A stretch of DNA of 64,000 nt from Advenella mimigardefordensis DPN7. GTDB lineage: Bacteria > Pseudomonadota > Gammaproteobacteria > Burkholderiales > Burkholderiaceae_B. The notes below the pieces were generated by a model. It searched no databases and had not been told where the DNA came from. It saw nothing but the letters and a program-made list of their open reading frames with translations. The stretch spans positions 186,001 through 250,000 of the forward strand of contig NZ_CP003915.1 in NCBI RefSeq assembly GCF_000521505.1, given 5' to 3'. Every line of letters begins with the position of its first letter. The first letter of the stretch is position 1. Positions 1 through 9,422 of this stretch are shown one piece after another. The position numbers and the translations under genes were made by a program.

Positions 1-10
1 GAGCCAGAAG

Positions 11-223
11 ATGACAGCAACATTCAAAAAAGGTGACCATGTCACCTGGAACAGCGAAGCGGGCAGGGTGTCGGGCAGGATCACGGTTGTCCATACCAGT
101 GATTTCGAATATAAGGGATATGTCCATCATGCTTCAAAAGATGACCCGCAATATGAAATAAAAAGCGACAAGACGGATCACATTGCTGCGCATAAAGGCG
201 CAGCGTTGCGACATCTTAAGTGA
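11..223 (+). CDS. HVA1/DUF2945 small protein
   Basis: A 70-residue protein that opens with a GDHVTWNSEAGRVSG-type beta-barrel segment. This is characteristic of the HVA1 (DUF2945, hypervirulence-associated, Tudor-like) family. The C-terminal half, with YEIKSDKTDHIAAHKGAALR, matches the usual ending in which the protein's second strand pair carries IKS.KT...A.HK. Family members are cytosolic, about 60-75 residues long, and have no established biochemical role. An AGAAG stretch just before the ATG can act as a ribosome site, so the start is credible although only ten bases of upstream sequence are visible. The next gene on the same strand begins about 140 bases further on, so co-transcription is uncertain. 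Confidence 0.8.
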   Translation: MTATFKKGDHVTWNSEAGRVSGRITVVHTSDFEYKGYVHHASKDDPQYEIKSDKTDHIAAHKGAALRHLK

Positions 224-363
224 ACAACAGTTTCTCGGTGTGATGCCCGCTATGACGGCCTGATCTGCCTGGCCCACGAGCACCGGCCAGCATGGATGGT
301 CTGCCTTTATCGTGCGATCGGGGTCATAACAGGACTGCATGGTCAACCCGGATCCCTTCAGAT

Positions 364-1011
364 ATGAAAAATTCGATAAAAATTGCTGACGAACGCACGT
401 TCGAACAATATATCCAGGCGATTCGCAGCTGTCGGGTGTGTCACGATCAGCCTCGCTATGGGCAGGCCATGAGCCCTGAACCACGTCCCATTATCCAGGT
501 ATCCCAGACTGCATCCATCTGTATCGCCAGTCAGGCGCCCGGTACGCGGGTGTATGAAACCGGGCGACCTTTCAACGATGCATCCGGTGTTCGACTCAGA
601 CAATGGATGGGTATCGCTGACCAGGACTTCTACGACGAGACCAAAGTTGCGATTCTTCCCATGGGATTCTGCTTTCCCGGATTAAGGGCCGATGGCAGCG
701 ATCTGCCGCCACGGCGTGAGTGCAAGGAACTGTGGCGCGAGCAGTTGTTTGCCCGCTTGCCTAATTTGAGACTGATATTAACGATAGGCGGCTATGCCCA
801 GCGCTGGCATATGGGCCCGCAGGTCGCGCGCCAAGGGGTTACGGAAACGGTGCGGGCCTGGCGCCAGTACTATCATGCCGGTCCATCTTTGCGCCTCTAT
901 CCGCTGCCGCATCCCTCGTGGCACAACAACCGCTGGCTTAAGCAACATACCTGGTTCGAGGATGAAGTGCTGCCTCAATTGCAGCGCGATATACGTCAAT
1001 TGCTCGCCTGA
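364..1011 (+). CDS. Uracil-DNA glycosylase family protein (Fe-S, family 4/5-like)
   Basis: 215 residues from the chosen ATG; an ATG 72 bases earlier is in frame, but the added segment has no family character. Visible family signatures are the N-terminal Cys23-x2-Cys26, a glycosylase motif around residues 56-75 (SQAPG followed by GRPFNDASG), Cys103 and Cys120 separated by 16 residues, and the C-terminal HPSWHN motif at about residue 183. The four cysteines match the C-x2-C...C-x14-17-C pattern that binds a [4Fe-4S] cluster in family 4 and 5 enzymes. The likely role is removal of uracil or deaminated bases from DNA in the cytoplasm. Motif 1 is QAPG rather than the commoner GEAPG, so the substrate range is uncertain. 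No coupled neighbours. Confidence 0.8.
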   Translation: MKNSIKIADERTFEQYIQAIRSCRVCHDQPRYGQAMSPEPRPIIQVSQTASICIASQAPGTRVYETGRPFNDASGVRLRQWMGIADQDFYDETKVAILPMGFCFPGLRADGSDLPPRRECKELWREQLFARLPNLRLILTIGGYAQRWHMGPQVARQGVTETVRAWRQYYHAGPSLRLYPLPHPSWHNNRWLKQHTWFEDEVLPQLQRDIRQLLA

Positions 1012-1100
1012 GCATTTCATAAGGCGTGATCTGTCCCTCCCGATAGGGTGTCATTTTGTCTGAATTCCGCGCGTTGACGGGCCGCGGAATCACTAGGGTA

Positions 1101-1127
1101 GACATCATGTCCAGATGTCATGATGTC
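1101..1127. promoter_or_regulatory. Perfect 9-bp inverted repeat
   Basis: GACATCATG and CATGATGTC form perfect arms around a 9-base spacer, about 125 bases upstream of the hydrolase gene. No T tract follows, so it looks more like a protein-binding dyad than a terminator. The cognate regulator is unknown. Confidence 0.4.
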
Positions 1128-1253
1128 TCGCAATTCACCGCGTGATGCTTTTGCTATAAGAAATTAGTATTCCGTGCATGAGATTTTGATATTGGCCTGA
1201 TTCTAATCAGATATCTATACTGGCAGCCTACTGTTCACCTCTGGATATACCAA

Positions 1254-2084
1254 ATGCTGCCACATAATCTGGAGCGCCTGAGGGCGCAGCATCCCGCGAA
1301 AAACCTGTCAATCAACGGCCAGAACTGGAAGATCATAGACGTAGGGTCGGGCTCACTGCCATTGGTCATGTTGCCTGGGGCGCTGGGATCGGCAGATTCG
1401 TTTTATAAGCAGATTCTGCATTTCAGCCGTGAAGGGCGGGTTATTTCCGCTAACTATCCATTGTCATCGGATCCATCGACGCTTGTCGACTCATTCAGGC
1501 AATTGCTTGATCAACTGCACATCGACGAGATTGTTTTGTTCGGTACGTCGCTTGGCGGATATATCGCGCAGCGATTCTATGAGAAGTGGCCCGATATGGT
1601 ACGTAAACTGATCATTGGCAATAGCTTCGTTGATTCTTCACGTCTCTTGTCAACTGAAATGTTTGATCCGATGCTTGCCAGGAATCATTCGGCAAATGAA
1701 CTGCTAACGCTATGGCGGCAACGTATCGAACACAACGTGGCGGCTAACGGTTCATCCGAGTTATCGGATGTGACGCTGGACTTTTTGCGAACCCCTGCCA
1801 ATGCTGAACAACTAAAAGCACGCTTGCTGACACTGGCACATTCCGAGAGGGTAATCGGAGAAACGGCCGCCAAGGTGGCGATTATCGATTGTGAAAATGA
1901 TGCGATTGTCGATCCCGAGACCCGTCAGGAGTGCAGACATTGTTACCCAAATGCACGGATTTACAGTTTGTCAGAGGGCGGACACTATCCATATATCCTG
2001 AACTCAGCCCAATTCAACGACATTATTACCACTGAAATTGCCGACTACTGGCAACAGGTAGCCCCAGCAACCATAAATAGATAA
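1254..2084 (+). CDS. Alpha/beta hydrolase
   Basis: A 276-residue cytosolic alpha/beta-hydrolase. The nucleophile elbow GTSLGG (Ser99) follows a strand reading EIVLF, the oxyanion segment is LPGALGSADSF near residue 40, and the C-terminal SEGGHYPYIL supplies the likely catalytic histidine. The lid region lacks distinctive signatures, so ester, lactone or C-C bond substrates cannot be told apart. It is the first gene of an apparent operon: the cupin gene follows after 20 bases, then an organic-acid MFS transporter. This arrangement suggests uptake and opening of a small organic compound. The start is an ATG with only a weak GGAT ribosome site. Confidence 0.8.
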   Translation: MLPHNLERLRAQHPAKNLSINGQNWKIIDVGSGSLPLVMLPGALGSADSFYKQILHFSREGRVISANYPLSSDPSTLVDSFRQLLDQLHIDEIVLFGTSLGGYIAQRFYEKWPDMVRKLIIGNSFVDSSRLLSTEMFDPMLARNHSANELLTLWRQRIEHNVAANGSSELSDVTLDFLRTPANAEQLKARLLTLAHSERVIGETAAKVAIIDCENDAIVDPETRQECRHCYPNARIYSLSEGGHYPYILNSAQFNDIITTEIADYWQQVAPATINR

Positions 2085-2104
2085 CGCATCAAACGGAGAT
2101 ACAG

Positions 2105-2656
2105 ATGAGTAAAAGCCAGAAGCTTCCAACAGTGACGCTCAACTATGAGCAAATGCAAAGCAGAATTGCCCGGTTCAAAGACATGAAGGGTTTTGATGGC
2201 GGTCTTCCAGATAGTGATATTGACGGATCTCGCAGGACCTTGATCAATGCAGTTGGATTTCAACCACCCCTGGAAACAGAAAAGGCCGGATCACCTGTGG
2301 GTTCGGAAGCAGCGCGCAATGCGGCGATAAAAATTCGCGAAGGATTCAACTTAGGGTACTGTCGCTGTAAACCTGGAAACGGTCCGCTCATGCATAATCA
2401 CGATACGAATGAGACATTTATCCCCATGACAGGAAAATGGCGTTGCTCGTGGAATGAAGAGGATCCACAATTTGTGGATGTGGGGCCCATGGATGTGGTG
2501 TCGTTTCCTCCCGGCGTTCTGCGGCGATTCGAAAATATTACTTTCGATGAGCCGGACATGGAGCACATTCTGATGTTTGTGATCGCCGGAGATGCGCCCA
2601 CAGCCGAATTCACCGATAACGCCCTGGCCATTGTTCAGGAAAAAACAAAGATCTGA
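2105..2656 (+). CDS. Cupin-domain protein
   Basis: 183 residues with one cupin barrel. The metal-binding motif spans residues about 95-105 (PLMHNHDTNETFIPMTGKW) and supplies two histidines and a glutamate. The second motif lies around SFPPGVLRRFEN. This fits a metal-dependent dioxygenase, isomerase or sensor protein; which reaction it performs cannot be read from the sequence. A GGAG ribosome site lies seven bases before the ATG. It sits between an alpha/beta hydrolase and an MFS transporter with short gaps, so it probably acts in the same catabolic or modification pathway. No signal peptide, hence cytosolic. Confidence 0.75.
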   Translation: MSKSQKLPTVTLNYEQMQSRIARFKDMKGFDGGLPDSDIDGSRRTLINAVGFQPPLETEKAGSPVGSEAARNAAIKIREGFNLGYCRCKPGNGPLMHNHDTNETFIPMTGKWRCSWNEEDPQFVDVGPMDVVSFPPGVLRRFENITFDEPDMEHILMFVIAGDAPTAEFTDNALAIVQEKTKI

Positions 2657-2699
2657 ACAACTGGCTTGATCAGTCAATAATTATTATACGGAGACAATT

Positions 2700-4091
2700 A
2701 TGGTTAATGCAGGCGCGCGTCTGGATCGTTTGCCGATCACGGCATTTCATCGGAAGCTACTATATCTCATCGGTCTGGGTGGTCTTTTTGACTCCTTCGA
2801 TATCTACCTTGGCGGCAGTGTGCTGGCTGCTCTGGTTGAAGAAGGCTGGTCGGATGTCAATATGAACGCCTGGTTCATTTCCGCAACATTTGGCGGAATG
2901 ACGCTAGGCGCATGGCTGGCAGGCGTGCTGGGTGATCGATACGGAAGGAAATTCACTTACCAAACGAATTTGCTTATTTTTGGGCTGGCTTCTCTGGCAG
3001 CGGTCTTTGCTCCGTCCATGTCCTGGTTGATCTTTTTTCGTTTTGTCATGGGCCTGGGGCTGGGCGCAGAACTGGTGGCGGCAACGGGCATGCTCTCTGA
3101 GTTTATCCCTCCCAATCATCGCGGGCGTTGGTATGCGCTTATGTCCTGTCTGATCAATTTCGGGATGTTCCTGCAAACCGTTTTAAGTCAGTACCTTATT
3201 CCAAACTACAGCTGGCGATCCATGTTTCTTGTTGCTGCCGTAGGGGCGCTCGCATTGTGGTTCGCGCGCAAGAATATGCCGGAATCTCCGCGCTGGCTTG
3301 AGCAGCAAGGTCGTTTCGAGGAAGCGGATGCCATTCTTACTAAAATCGAAACCGAAGTACAAACTCAGATTGGGGCTCCATTGCCTGATCCTGTTGTGCA
3401 TGCCAGGCAAGCACAAAGCACAGCGTCCCTTGCCAGTCTCTTCAAGCCGGGCATTATTTCACGTACTATTGTCGCGAGCATTATATGCATCGTGGTCAAC
3501 ACAACGGCATTCAGTTTTGTGACGTGGTTGCCAACGTTTTTTGTCAAGGAGGGCCTGTCGGTTGCATCATCACTTGAGTTCCTGACGTTTATGTCCTTTG
3601 GTGGACCGATAGGCGCCATTGTCGGGTATTTGCTGGCAGATAAACTGGGGCGTCGCGTGGGGATTTTATGCTCAGTTCCATGTGCGCTTGTTTTTGCGTT
3701 AATTTATCCTTTTACAAGAGATCCGATTCTGACTCCTTTGGTTGGGTTCTTTTTCCTTACGTCCCTCTATGCTTTCTTTGCTTTCGGCTTTTATGGGTAC
3801 CTTGGCGAATTGTTTCCCACGGCGTTTCGTCTGCGCGGAATCGGCTTTGCGCACACTGTAGGACGGGCAGCAACGATGGCAACACCTTTTATTGTTGCAG
3901 TGTTGTACACGCATTACGAAATCTACGGTGTTATTGGGCTGGTGGCGATCAGTCTGGTCTCGGTATTTATCGCAGTTCTGTTCTGGGGTCTTGAAACAAG
4001 AAACAGAACACTGGAACAACTGGAGGAAAATGTAGACATCATGCAAAACAGCGAAGCCGATGCCGGTCTGGTGTCCCGAACAAGCCCTTAA
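2700..4091 (+). CDS. MFS transporter, aromatic/organic acid:H+ symporter-like
   Basis: 463 residues with twelve predicted membrane segments. The loop 2-3 signature GDRYGRK, a PESPRWL segment after helix 6, and the C-terminal LETRNRTLEQLEE tail are typical of the SP/AAHS branch, which moves sugars or aromatic and other carboxylic acids with protons. It closes the hydrolase-cupin operon and is followed by an intrinsic terminator. It probably imports the compound handled by the two upstream enzymes; the exact substrate is inference. GGAGAC lies close upstream of the ATG. Confidence 0.82.
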   Translation: MVNAGARLDRLPITAFHRKLLYLIGLGGLFDSFDIYLGGSVLAALVEEGWSDVNMNAWFISATFGGMTLGAWLAGVLGDRYGRKFTYQTNLLIFGLASLAAVFAPSMSWLIFFRFVMGLGLGAELVAATGMLSEFIPPNHRGRWYALMSCLINFGMFLQTVLSQYLIPNYSWRSMFLVAAVGALALWFARKNMPESPRWLEQQGRFEEADAILTKIETEVQTQIGAPLPDPVVHARQAQSTASLASLFKPGIISRTIVASIICIVVNTTAFSFVTWLPTFFVKEGLSVASSLEFLTFMSFGGPIGAIVGYLLADKLGRRVGILCSVPCALVFALIYPFTRDPILTPLVGFFFLTSLYAFFAFGFYGYLGELFPTAFRLRGIGFAHTVGRAATMATPFIVAVLYTHYEIYGVIGLVAISLVSVFIAVLFWGLETRNRTLEQLEENVDIMQNSEADAGLVSRTSP

Positions 4092-4119
4092 TGTAATCGT
4101 TCGATAAGCGCGCTACAAG

Positions 4120-4153
4120 AATACCCATTACAATTGTGATGGGTATTTTATTT
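4120..4153 (+). terminator. Intrinsic terminator after the MFS gene
   Basis: Arms AATACCCAT and ATGGGTATT enclose a ten-base loop and run into TTATTT. It lies 29 bases after the MFS stop and just before the LysR gene, separating the two transcription units. Confidence 0.75.
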
Positions 4154-4176
4154 CGGTATGGTTTGCGGGCATCTTT

Positions 4177-5127
4177 ATGAATCTTAAGCAGATTTCCTAC
4201 TTTATAAAAATTGCAGAGCTGCGCAGTTTTACCCTGGCGGCCAATGCGTTATATGTCTCTCAGCCTGCCTTATCAAGACAAATGAGCCAGCTGGAAGATG
4301 AAATAGGTACTGCTTTATTCATTCGTTCAGATAAAGGGCTGAAACTGACCGAAGCGGGCGTATTGCTCAGACGACGTGCTCCGGCCATACTCAGTGATGT
4401 TGCGCAACTGCGTAACGACCTGCAAACCGCCTATTCTCAGGCGCCCGCGGGCGTGCTTTCGGTGGGCATCGGCATGTCTTTAAGGGATATACTTACTGTG
4501 CCGGTTATAGCCGGCTTTCAAAAGGTATATCCAAATGTGGCACTGGATATTCTTGAAAGTGTCACAGGGCCATTAGTCGAAGATATCAAAAGCGGCAATA
4601 TTGATTGTGCGCTGGTTTTCGAACTGGATCCTTCTGCACAGGTTATTGCAGAACCTTTTGTGAAAGAGCGTTTATTCCTGGTCGGACCGCCAGATGCCAG
4701 CTTTAGGGGCAGAGCGTCAATGAATGCAAACGAAATATTTGACAATGCATTGATTTCAACCAAAGCGGATAATCCAATCCGCAAGAAAATTGAAACGATT
4801 GCTCAGGGCCTGTGCAAGGAACCCAAAATTGCATTTGAAACCAACGCCGTCTCGACCATGGTCAGTTGCGTTGTATTGGGTGGTTATTATTCCGTACTTC
4901 CCTATTCTTCGATTTGCAAAGCTGTTCAGGAAGGCAGGGTAGCGGCGGTTCCTGTTGAAGACTTGACACTAGATTGGACATTTGTCTATTCGAAAAGCTT
5001 TGGCTTATCGTTGGCTGCCAAAGTCTTCCGGGATTTCTTATTCACCCAGGCAGAAGGCACTATTTCGAGTGGCCTGTGGCCATTCACTGAGGCGCTGTTT
5101 ACCCAAGGCCTAGTGTCGCAGGAGTAG
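4177..5127 (+). CDS. LysR-family transcriptional regulator
   Basis: 316 residues. The N-terminal winged helix (residues 1-60; FTLAANALYVSQPALSRQMSQLE then GTALFIRSDKGLKLTEAG) is unmistakably LysR. The rest is a periplasmic-binding-protein-like effector domain. In overall style it resembles the Nac/CynR group. It stands downstream of the hydrolase-cupin-MFS operon on the same strand, separated by a terminator, so it may control that operon; this is inference, since LysR regulators are more often divergent from their targets. The ATG has no strong ribosome site. Confidence 0.88.
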   Translation: MNLKQISYFIKIAELRSFTLAANALYVSQPALSRQMSQLEDEIGTALFIRSDKGLKLTEAGVLLRRRAPAILSDVAQLRNDLQTAYSQAPAGVLSVGIGMSLRDILTVPVIAGFQKVYPNVALDILESVTGPLVEDIKSGNIDCALVFELDPSAQVIAEPFVKERLFLVGPPDASFRGRASMNANEIFDNALISTKADNPIRKKIETIAQGLCKEPKIAFETNAVSTMVSCVVLGGYYSVLPYSSICKAVQEGRVAAVPVEDLTLDWTFVYSKSFGLSLAAKVFRDFLFTQAEGTISSGLWPFTEALFTQGLVSQE

Positions 5128-5285
5128 TGGTACCCATTTGGCTGCTATTGCGGTAGTTTAAATCAGGGGAGACTGTTTGACAGTACGATTGTCTTCTTAC
5201 CCGCCTGATTAAATTTACCGACTGGTACAAGGGCATTGCGCCTCGCACGCCTGTACCGGCAAAACTTCCTTGATCAGCAACATCA

Positions 5286-6347
5286 TTACAAATGAAATCG
5301 GCTGCTTTCTCTGACGATCAGATCACATGGCAACTGGTCTTCAACGATGCTGTCTTGGCCTTCTTGTGCTGCCGTCAACTGCTGCAGTACAGTCCGGGCT
5401 GCATGCTGACCAATCTGATAGCGTGCAGGGCGCAGGGTTGTCAGGGCCGGTCGCAGTCTTGCTGAAATGGGCGCATCCCCAAACCCGGCAATTGCGCAAT
5501 CGCGAGGCAGTATTAGATTGCATAAGGGGGCGTGCAATATCGCACCAGCCGCTATATTGTCATTGGCAAAAATCAAAGCCTGAGGTCGGGAATCGGCAGG
5601 TAAATGGGATAATCCTTCGATGCAGACTGCACCAGCCTCGAATTCGTCGTCCTCCGGGACAATCTGCACATTTGCTTTTATGCCCGCGCTCGTCATGGCG
5701 TCTGCATAGCCTTGCGCGCGCTGTTTGGCGCGGAAGTCTTCAGTTGTTTGTGACATGACAAACTGTATTCGCGTAGCGCCTTGTTCCAGAAAATGCCTGG
5801 CCAGTATGGCGCCGGTTTCAATATGCGGGAACCCCACTTGATGAAACGGCCGTCCGGGTACCAGACCCCAGGCTTCGATCACGGGGATATTAAGTGCACG
5901 TAGCATGGCTTCGGCCGCCGGCGTGTGATCGTGTCGGGTCAGAATCAGGGCGGTGGGGTGCCAGCCAACAAAAGTGCGGATAGCCTGTTCTTCCAGTTCC
6001 TGAGAGTACTGGGCGTTGGCCAGAAGCAGTTGCAATCCCGATGCCTGTAATTCATCAGTCATGCCTTTTACCAAGTCAGCAAAAGTTGCGCTGGCAATGT
6101 TCTGCATGACCGCGCAAACCACTCTTCCGTGTCCTGAGGCCAGGCCGCCAGCCACCTGACTGGGTACGTAGCCGATTCTGTCGATAATTTCGCGCAAGCG
6201 TTCTCGTAATGCAGCGGAGACTTTATCCGGGCAATTGAAGTAGCGCGAAACGGTAATGGACGAAACGCCGGCCAGCGCGGCCACGTCGTGGATGGTGTAG
6301 GAGCCTGCTTTGCGGCGCGTGGTACGTGCTGTTTGTTTTTGAGTCAT
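5286..6347 (-). CDS. LacI-family repressor, GntR/IdnR-like
   Basis: 353 residues. The helix-turn-helix at residues 17-60 (TIHDVAALAGVSSITVSRYF, then a hinge helix near PSQVAGGLASG) is followed by a type-I periplasmic-binding fold for the effector. It is divergent from a sugar-acid gene set (Bug receptor, IlvD/Edd dehydratase, aldolase, second receptor). The intergenic region carries two overlapping TTACCGGTAA palindromes that resemble the sites of E. coli gluconate regulators. The likely role is repression of the sugar-acid operon and of itself until an aldonate or its keto derivative binds. Confidence 0.88.
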   Translation of the reverse strand: MTQKQTARTTRRKAGSYTIHDVAALAGVSSITVSRYFNCPDKVSAALRERLREIIDRIGYVPSQVAGGLASGHGRVVCAVMQNIASATFADLVKGMTDELQASGLQLLLANAQYSQELEEQAIRTFVGWHPTALILTRHDHTPAAEAMLRALNIPVIEAWGLVPGRPFHQVGFPHIETGAILARHFLEQGATRIQFVMSQTTEDFRAKQRAQGYADAMTSAGIKANVQIVPEDDEFEAGAVCIEGLSHLPADSRPQALIFANDNIAAGAILHAPLCNLILPRDCAIAGFGDAPISARLRPALTTLRPARYQIGQHAARTVLQQLTAAQEGQDSIVEDQLPCDLIVRESSRFHL

Positions 6348-6397
6348 GGTTTATCCCAATGGCGTGCTGTTTGGCCACCGCCCTACAATTATATCAA

Positions 6398-6424
6398 TGT
6401 TACCGGTAACAGTTACCGGTAACA
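6398..6424. promoter_or_regulatory. Double GntR-type operator
   Basis: TGTTACCGGTAACA (6398-6411) is a perfect 14-bp palindrome and is immediately followed by GTTACCGGTAAC (6412-6423), a second perfect palindrome on the next helical turns. The pair lies about 50 bases upstream of the LacI-type gene and about 205 bases upstream of the first Bug receptor. It is the expected binding place for the divergent repressor. Confidence 0.75.
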
Positions 6425-6629
6425 TACGATCCCGGCTAAATGTATTCGTACGACTGCCTCACACCTATGACACGCCCCACCCTACCTGTTGTCACGCCGT
6501 ATCGCCGGTGCGACGGGGAAAACCCGTCAGACCATGGCTGCCCTTGTGGTGGACAATATTTTGCAGCACCTTAGCGGTAGAAGTCTTATTTCATTTGTGA
6601 ATTGACCCTATAACAAGCAAGGAGACGAA

Positions 6630-7622
6630 ATGAATCCATCCAAAGCGGTACGCCGCAGTTATGTCGTAGCTGTCCTGCTGGCAGGCATGACTTTGTTTTC
6701 ATCGGCTTATGCCCAGGGAGATCGGTATCCCGATAAACCAGTCACATTCGTCGTACCGTATCCGGCGGGTGGCGTAGCCGATCAGTTTGCCCGCAGTATG
6801 GCTACAGAGCTCGGCAAGCGACTTGGACAATCTGTTGTCGTCAGCAACCGTGCCGGTGCCAACGGGAATATTGGATCTGCTTATGTTGCCAAGCAGCCAG
6901 CCGATGGTTATACGTTGTTACTGGGCTCCACCAGTACGCTGGCAGTAAATCCACATTTGTATAAAGATATGGGATACGACCCGATCAAGGATTTGCAACC
7001 GGTCACCCTGACCCACCAGATGCCTAATGTGTTGATAGTAGGCGCTGGGACACCATACAAGAATGTCAAGGATGTGATCAAGGCGGCCAAGGCTGAGCCG
7101 GGTCGTATCCCCTTTGGATCGGCGGGCAATGGCAATTCCATGCATCTGGCAGGGGAACTCTTTCAGAAACAAAGCGGCATAAAGCTGATGCATGTGCCAT
7201 ACAAGGGAGCGCCACCTGCACTCACAGATGTCATAGGCGGAGCGCTGCCAACAATGTTTATCAATTTGCCTGCAGTGGTCAGCTATGCGCATTCCGACAA
7301 GCTCAGGATTCTTACCGTTGCGGCAGCTCAGCGCTCCAAAGTATTGCCAGACGTGCCTACGTTCGAGCAGGCAGGTGTGCCTGGCGTAATCTCCAGCGTG
7401 TGGAATGGGATTTTGGTACGCAGCGGAACGCCGGACGTGATCGTCAATAAACTAAATCAGAACATTGTGTCGATCCTGCAGGCAGAAACATTTCGCCAGC
7501 CGCTGGAAAGCCAGGGATATGAAGTACTGTCTTCTACACCGCAGGAATTTGCAGATTTACTGCAAAAAGACACCAACGCCATGGGCGAGCAGGTTCGCGA
7601 CGCGGGCATTCACATAGACTGA
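6630..7622 (+). CDS. Bug-family (TctC-like) periplasmic substrate-binding protein
   Basis: 330 residues with a clear signal peptide (cleavage near SSAYAQG). Mature-protein signatures of the Bug/TctC family are YPDKPVTFVVPYPAGGVADQFAR and, later, SNRAGANGNIGSAYVAKQPADGYTLLLG. It captures a carboxylate in the periplasm. No TctA/TctB membrane partners lie nearby, as is usual for the many orphan Bug receptors of Bordetella-like bacteria. It begins the operon with the dehydratase (13-base gap) under a LacI-type operator, so a sugar acid is the likely ligand. An AAGGAG ribosome site precedes the ATG. Confidence 0.88.
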   Translation: MNPSKAVRRSYVVAVLLAGMTLFSSAYAQGDRYPDKPVTFVVPYPAGGVADQFARSMATELGKRLGQSVVVSNRAGANGNIGSAYVAKQPADGYTLLLGSTSTLAVNPHLYKDMGYDPIKDLQPVTLTHQMPNVLIVGAGTPYKNVKDVIKAAKAEPGRIPFGSAGNGNSMHLAGELFQKQSGIKLMHVPYKGAPPALTDVIGGALPTMFINLPAVVSYAHSDKLRILTVAAAQRSKVLPDVPTFEQAGVPGVISSVWNGILVRSGTPDVIVNKLNQNIVSILQAETFRQPLESQGYEVLSSTPQEFADLLQKDTNAMGEQVRDAGIHID

Positions 7623-7635
7623 TAGAGGTATTTTT

Positions 7636-9381
7636 GTGCAGAAAAAATTAAATCAATTGCGTAGCCAGCGCTGGTTTGCGAGCGATGATATTCGGGGGTT
7701 TGCGCATCGTCAGCGCATGCAGCAACAGGGGCTCTCTCGTGAAGAGTTTATGGGCCGCCCTATAGTCGGCATTTTGAACACCTGGAGCGACCTGTCGCCG
7801 TGCCATGCACATCTGCGTGATCGCGCCCAGGCGATCAAACGTGGCGTATTGCAGGCAGGCGGATATCCGCTGGAGTTACCAGCCATGAGTCTTGGCGAAG
7901 TTATGGTCAAGCCAACGACCATGTTGTATCGGAATTTTCTTGCGATGGAGGCTGAAGAGCTAATCCGCAGTTTGCCTTTAGATGGCGTGGTGCTACTGGG
8001 TGGCTGTGATAAAACTACGCCTGGTCTCGTGATGGGAGCGACGTCCGCGGATGTGCCTGCGCTGTTCTGCCCCGCAGGCGCCATGTTGAATGATCGCTAT
8101 AAGGGACAGGCGGTAGGGGCCGGAACGCACACCAAAAAATACTGGGAGCAGTACACCATTGGCAACATTGACCAGCCTGAATGGATCAGTCTTGAAGCCC
8201 GCATGACCCGCGCGCCGGGCACATGCAACACGATGGGCACCGCCAGCACTATGACGTCTATTGTCGAAGCCATGGGGCTGGCACTGCCTGGTTCTACCAG
8301 TCTGCCAGCCATGGATGCTGCACATACCCGTATGGCCTGGGCCTGTGGTCAGCGCATTGTTAGCATGATCTGGGAAGATATGCGTCCCACCCGCATTTTG
8401 ACCCGCGATGCGTTCCTTAATGGTGTGGCAACCTGGATGGCACTGGGCGGCTCAACTAATGCGGCTGTTCACTTGCCTGCGATGGCCGGGCGGGCTGGGG
8501 TTGCATTGAACCTTGATGATTTCGATGCGCTGGCACGCCAGGTGCCGGTGTTGGCCAACCTGTTTCCTTCCGGCGATCGGCTGATGGAGGATTTTTATTA
8601 TGCGGGCGGTCTGCCCGCACTGCTGCAACGCATTCAGGCGCATTTGCAACTGGATGCCCTTACCTGTACAGGAAGAACGCTGGGCGAGAATATCGAGGGA
8701 CAAACCAGTGCTGATGATGACGTGATCCGCGCGCTGGATAATCCTGTTATTCCCGCCACAGCGCAGTGTCCCGAAGCTGGCATGGCGCTGGCTGTATTGC
8801 GGGGCAATCTGTGTCCGGATGGTGCCGTAATCAAACCTTCTGCTGCAACGCCCTCTTTCTTGCAACATACCGGCCCGGCACTGGTTTTTGATTCCAATGC
8901 CGACATGTTGGCGGCCATCAATGATCCGGATCTGGACGTAACAGAAGATACGGTTTTGGTGCTGCGCAATGGCGGGCCGGTGGGAGGCCCGGGTATGCCG
9001 GAGTGGGGCAATCTGCCTATTCCGAAGAAGCTGCTCAAGCAGGGCGTCCGCGACATCGTCCGTCTTTCCGACGCGCGCATGAGTGGCACTCATTATGGCA
9101 CATGTGTATTGCATATCGCACCGGAGTCTGCCGTAGGTGGCCCCTTGGCACTGGTACGCACAGGTGATCTGATCCGGCTGGACATCAGTGCCAGAACTCT
9201 CGATGTGCTGCTGCCCGAGAGCGAACTGGCACAGCGTCGCGCGCAATGGCGTGCCCCCGAACCGGCCTATAAGCGTGGCTTTACACGAATCTATCAGTAC
9301 GAGGTAACTCAATCCAATTTCGGTTGTGATTTCACGTCTTTGGCTGGAAACGAGAGAACGCCGGAACCCCCGATTTACTGA
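7636..9381 (+). CDS. IlvD/Edd-family dehydratase, probable sugar-acid (pentonate) dehydratase
   Basis: 581 residues, GTG start with GAGG upstream. Cys56 (DLSPCHAH), Cys124 (GGCDKTTPG) and Cys197 (GTCNTMGTAS) are the iron-sulfur cysteines of this family. The C-terminal block with SDARMSGTHYGTC and the conserved PVGGPGMPEWG is also intact. The family removes water from dihydroxy acids. The aldonate branch (arabinonate, xylonate and similar) is favoured here over the valine-pathway enzyme because the gene sits between Bug receptors and an HpaI-type aldolase under a GntR-like operator. The product would be a 2-keto-3-deoxy acid passed to the aldolase. The exact sugar is not readable. Confidence 0.85.
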   Translation: MQKKLNQLRSQRWFASDDIRGFAHRQRMQQQGLSREEFMGRPIVGILNTWSDLSPCHAHLRDRAQAIKRGVLQAGGYPLELPAMSLGEVMVKPTTMLYRNFLAMEAEELIRSLPLDGVVLLGGCDKTTPGLVMGATSADVPALFCPAGAMLNDRYKGQAVGAGTHTKKYWEQYTIGNIDQPEWISLEARMTRAPGTCNTMGTASTMTSIVEAMGLALPGSTSLPAMDAAHTRMAWACGQRIVSMIWEDMRPTRILTRDAFLNGVATWMALGGSTNAAVHLPAMAGRAGVALNLDDFDALARQVPVLANLFPSGDRLMEDFYYAGGLPALLQRIQAHLQLDALTCTGRTLGENIEGQTSADDDVIRALDNPVIPATAQCPEAGMALAVLRGNLCPDGAVIKPSAATPSFLQHTGPALVFDSNADMLAAINDPDLDVTEDTVLVLRNGGPVGGPGMPEWGNLPIPKKLLKQGVRDIVRLSDARMSGTHYGTCVLHIAPESAVGGPLALVRTGDLIRLDISARTLDVLLPESELAQRRAQWRAPEPAYKRGFTRIYQYEVTQSNFGCDFTSLAGNERTPEPPIY

Positions 9382-9422
9382 TTCAAATTATTGCATTTGT
9401 ATTAACGATGACAGGAGTATGT

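Noticed and set aside
8452..9312. Long minus-strand open frame (286 codons) inside the dehydratase gene
   Set aside because: It lies opposite a clear IlvD/Edd gene, its translation has no family likeness, and its length follows from the codon use of the real gene.
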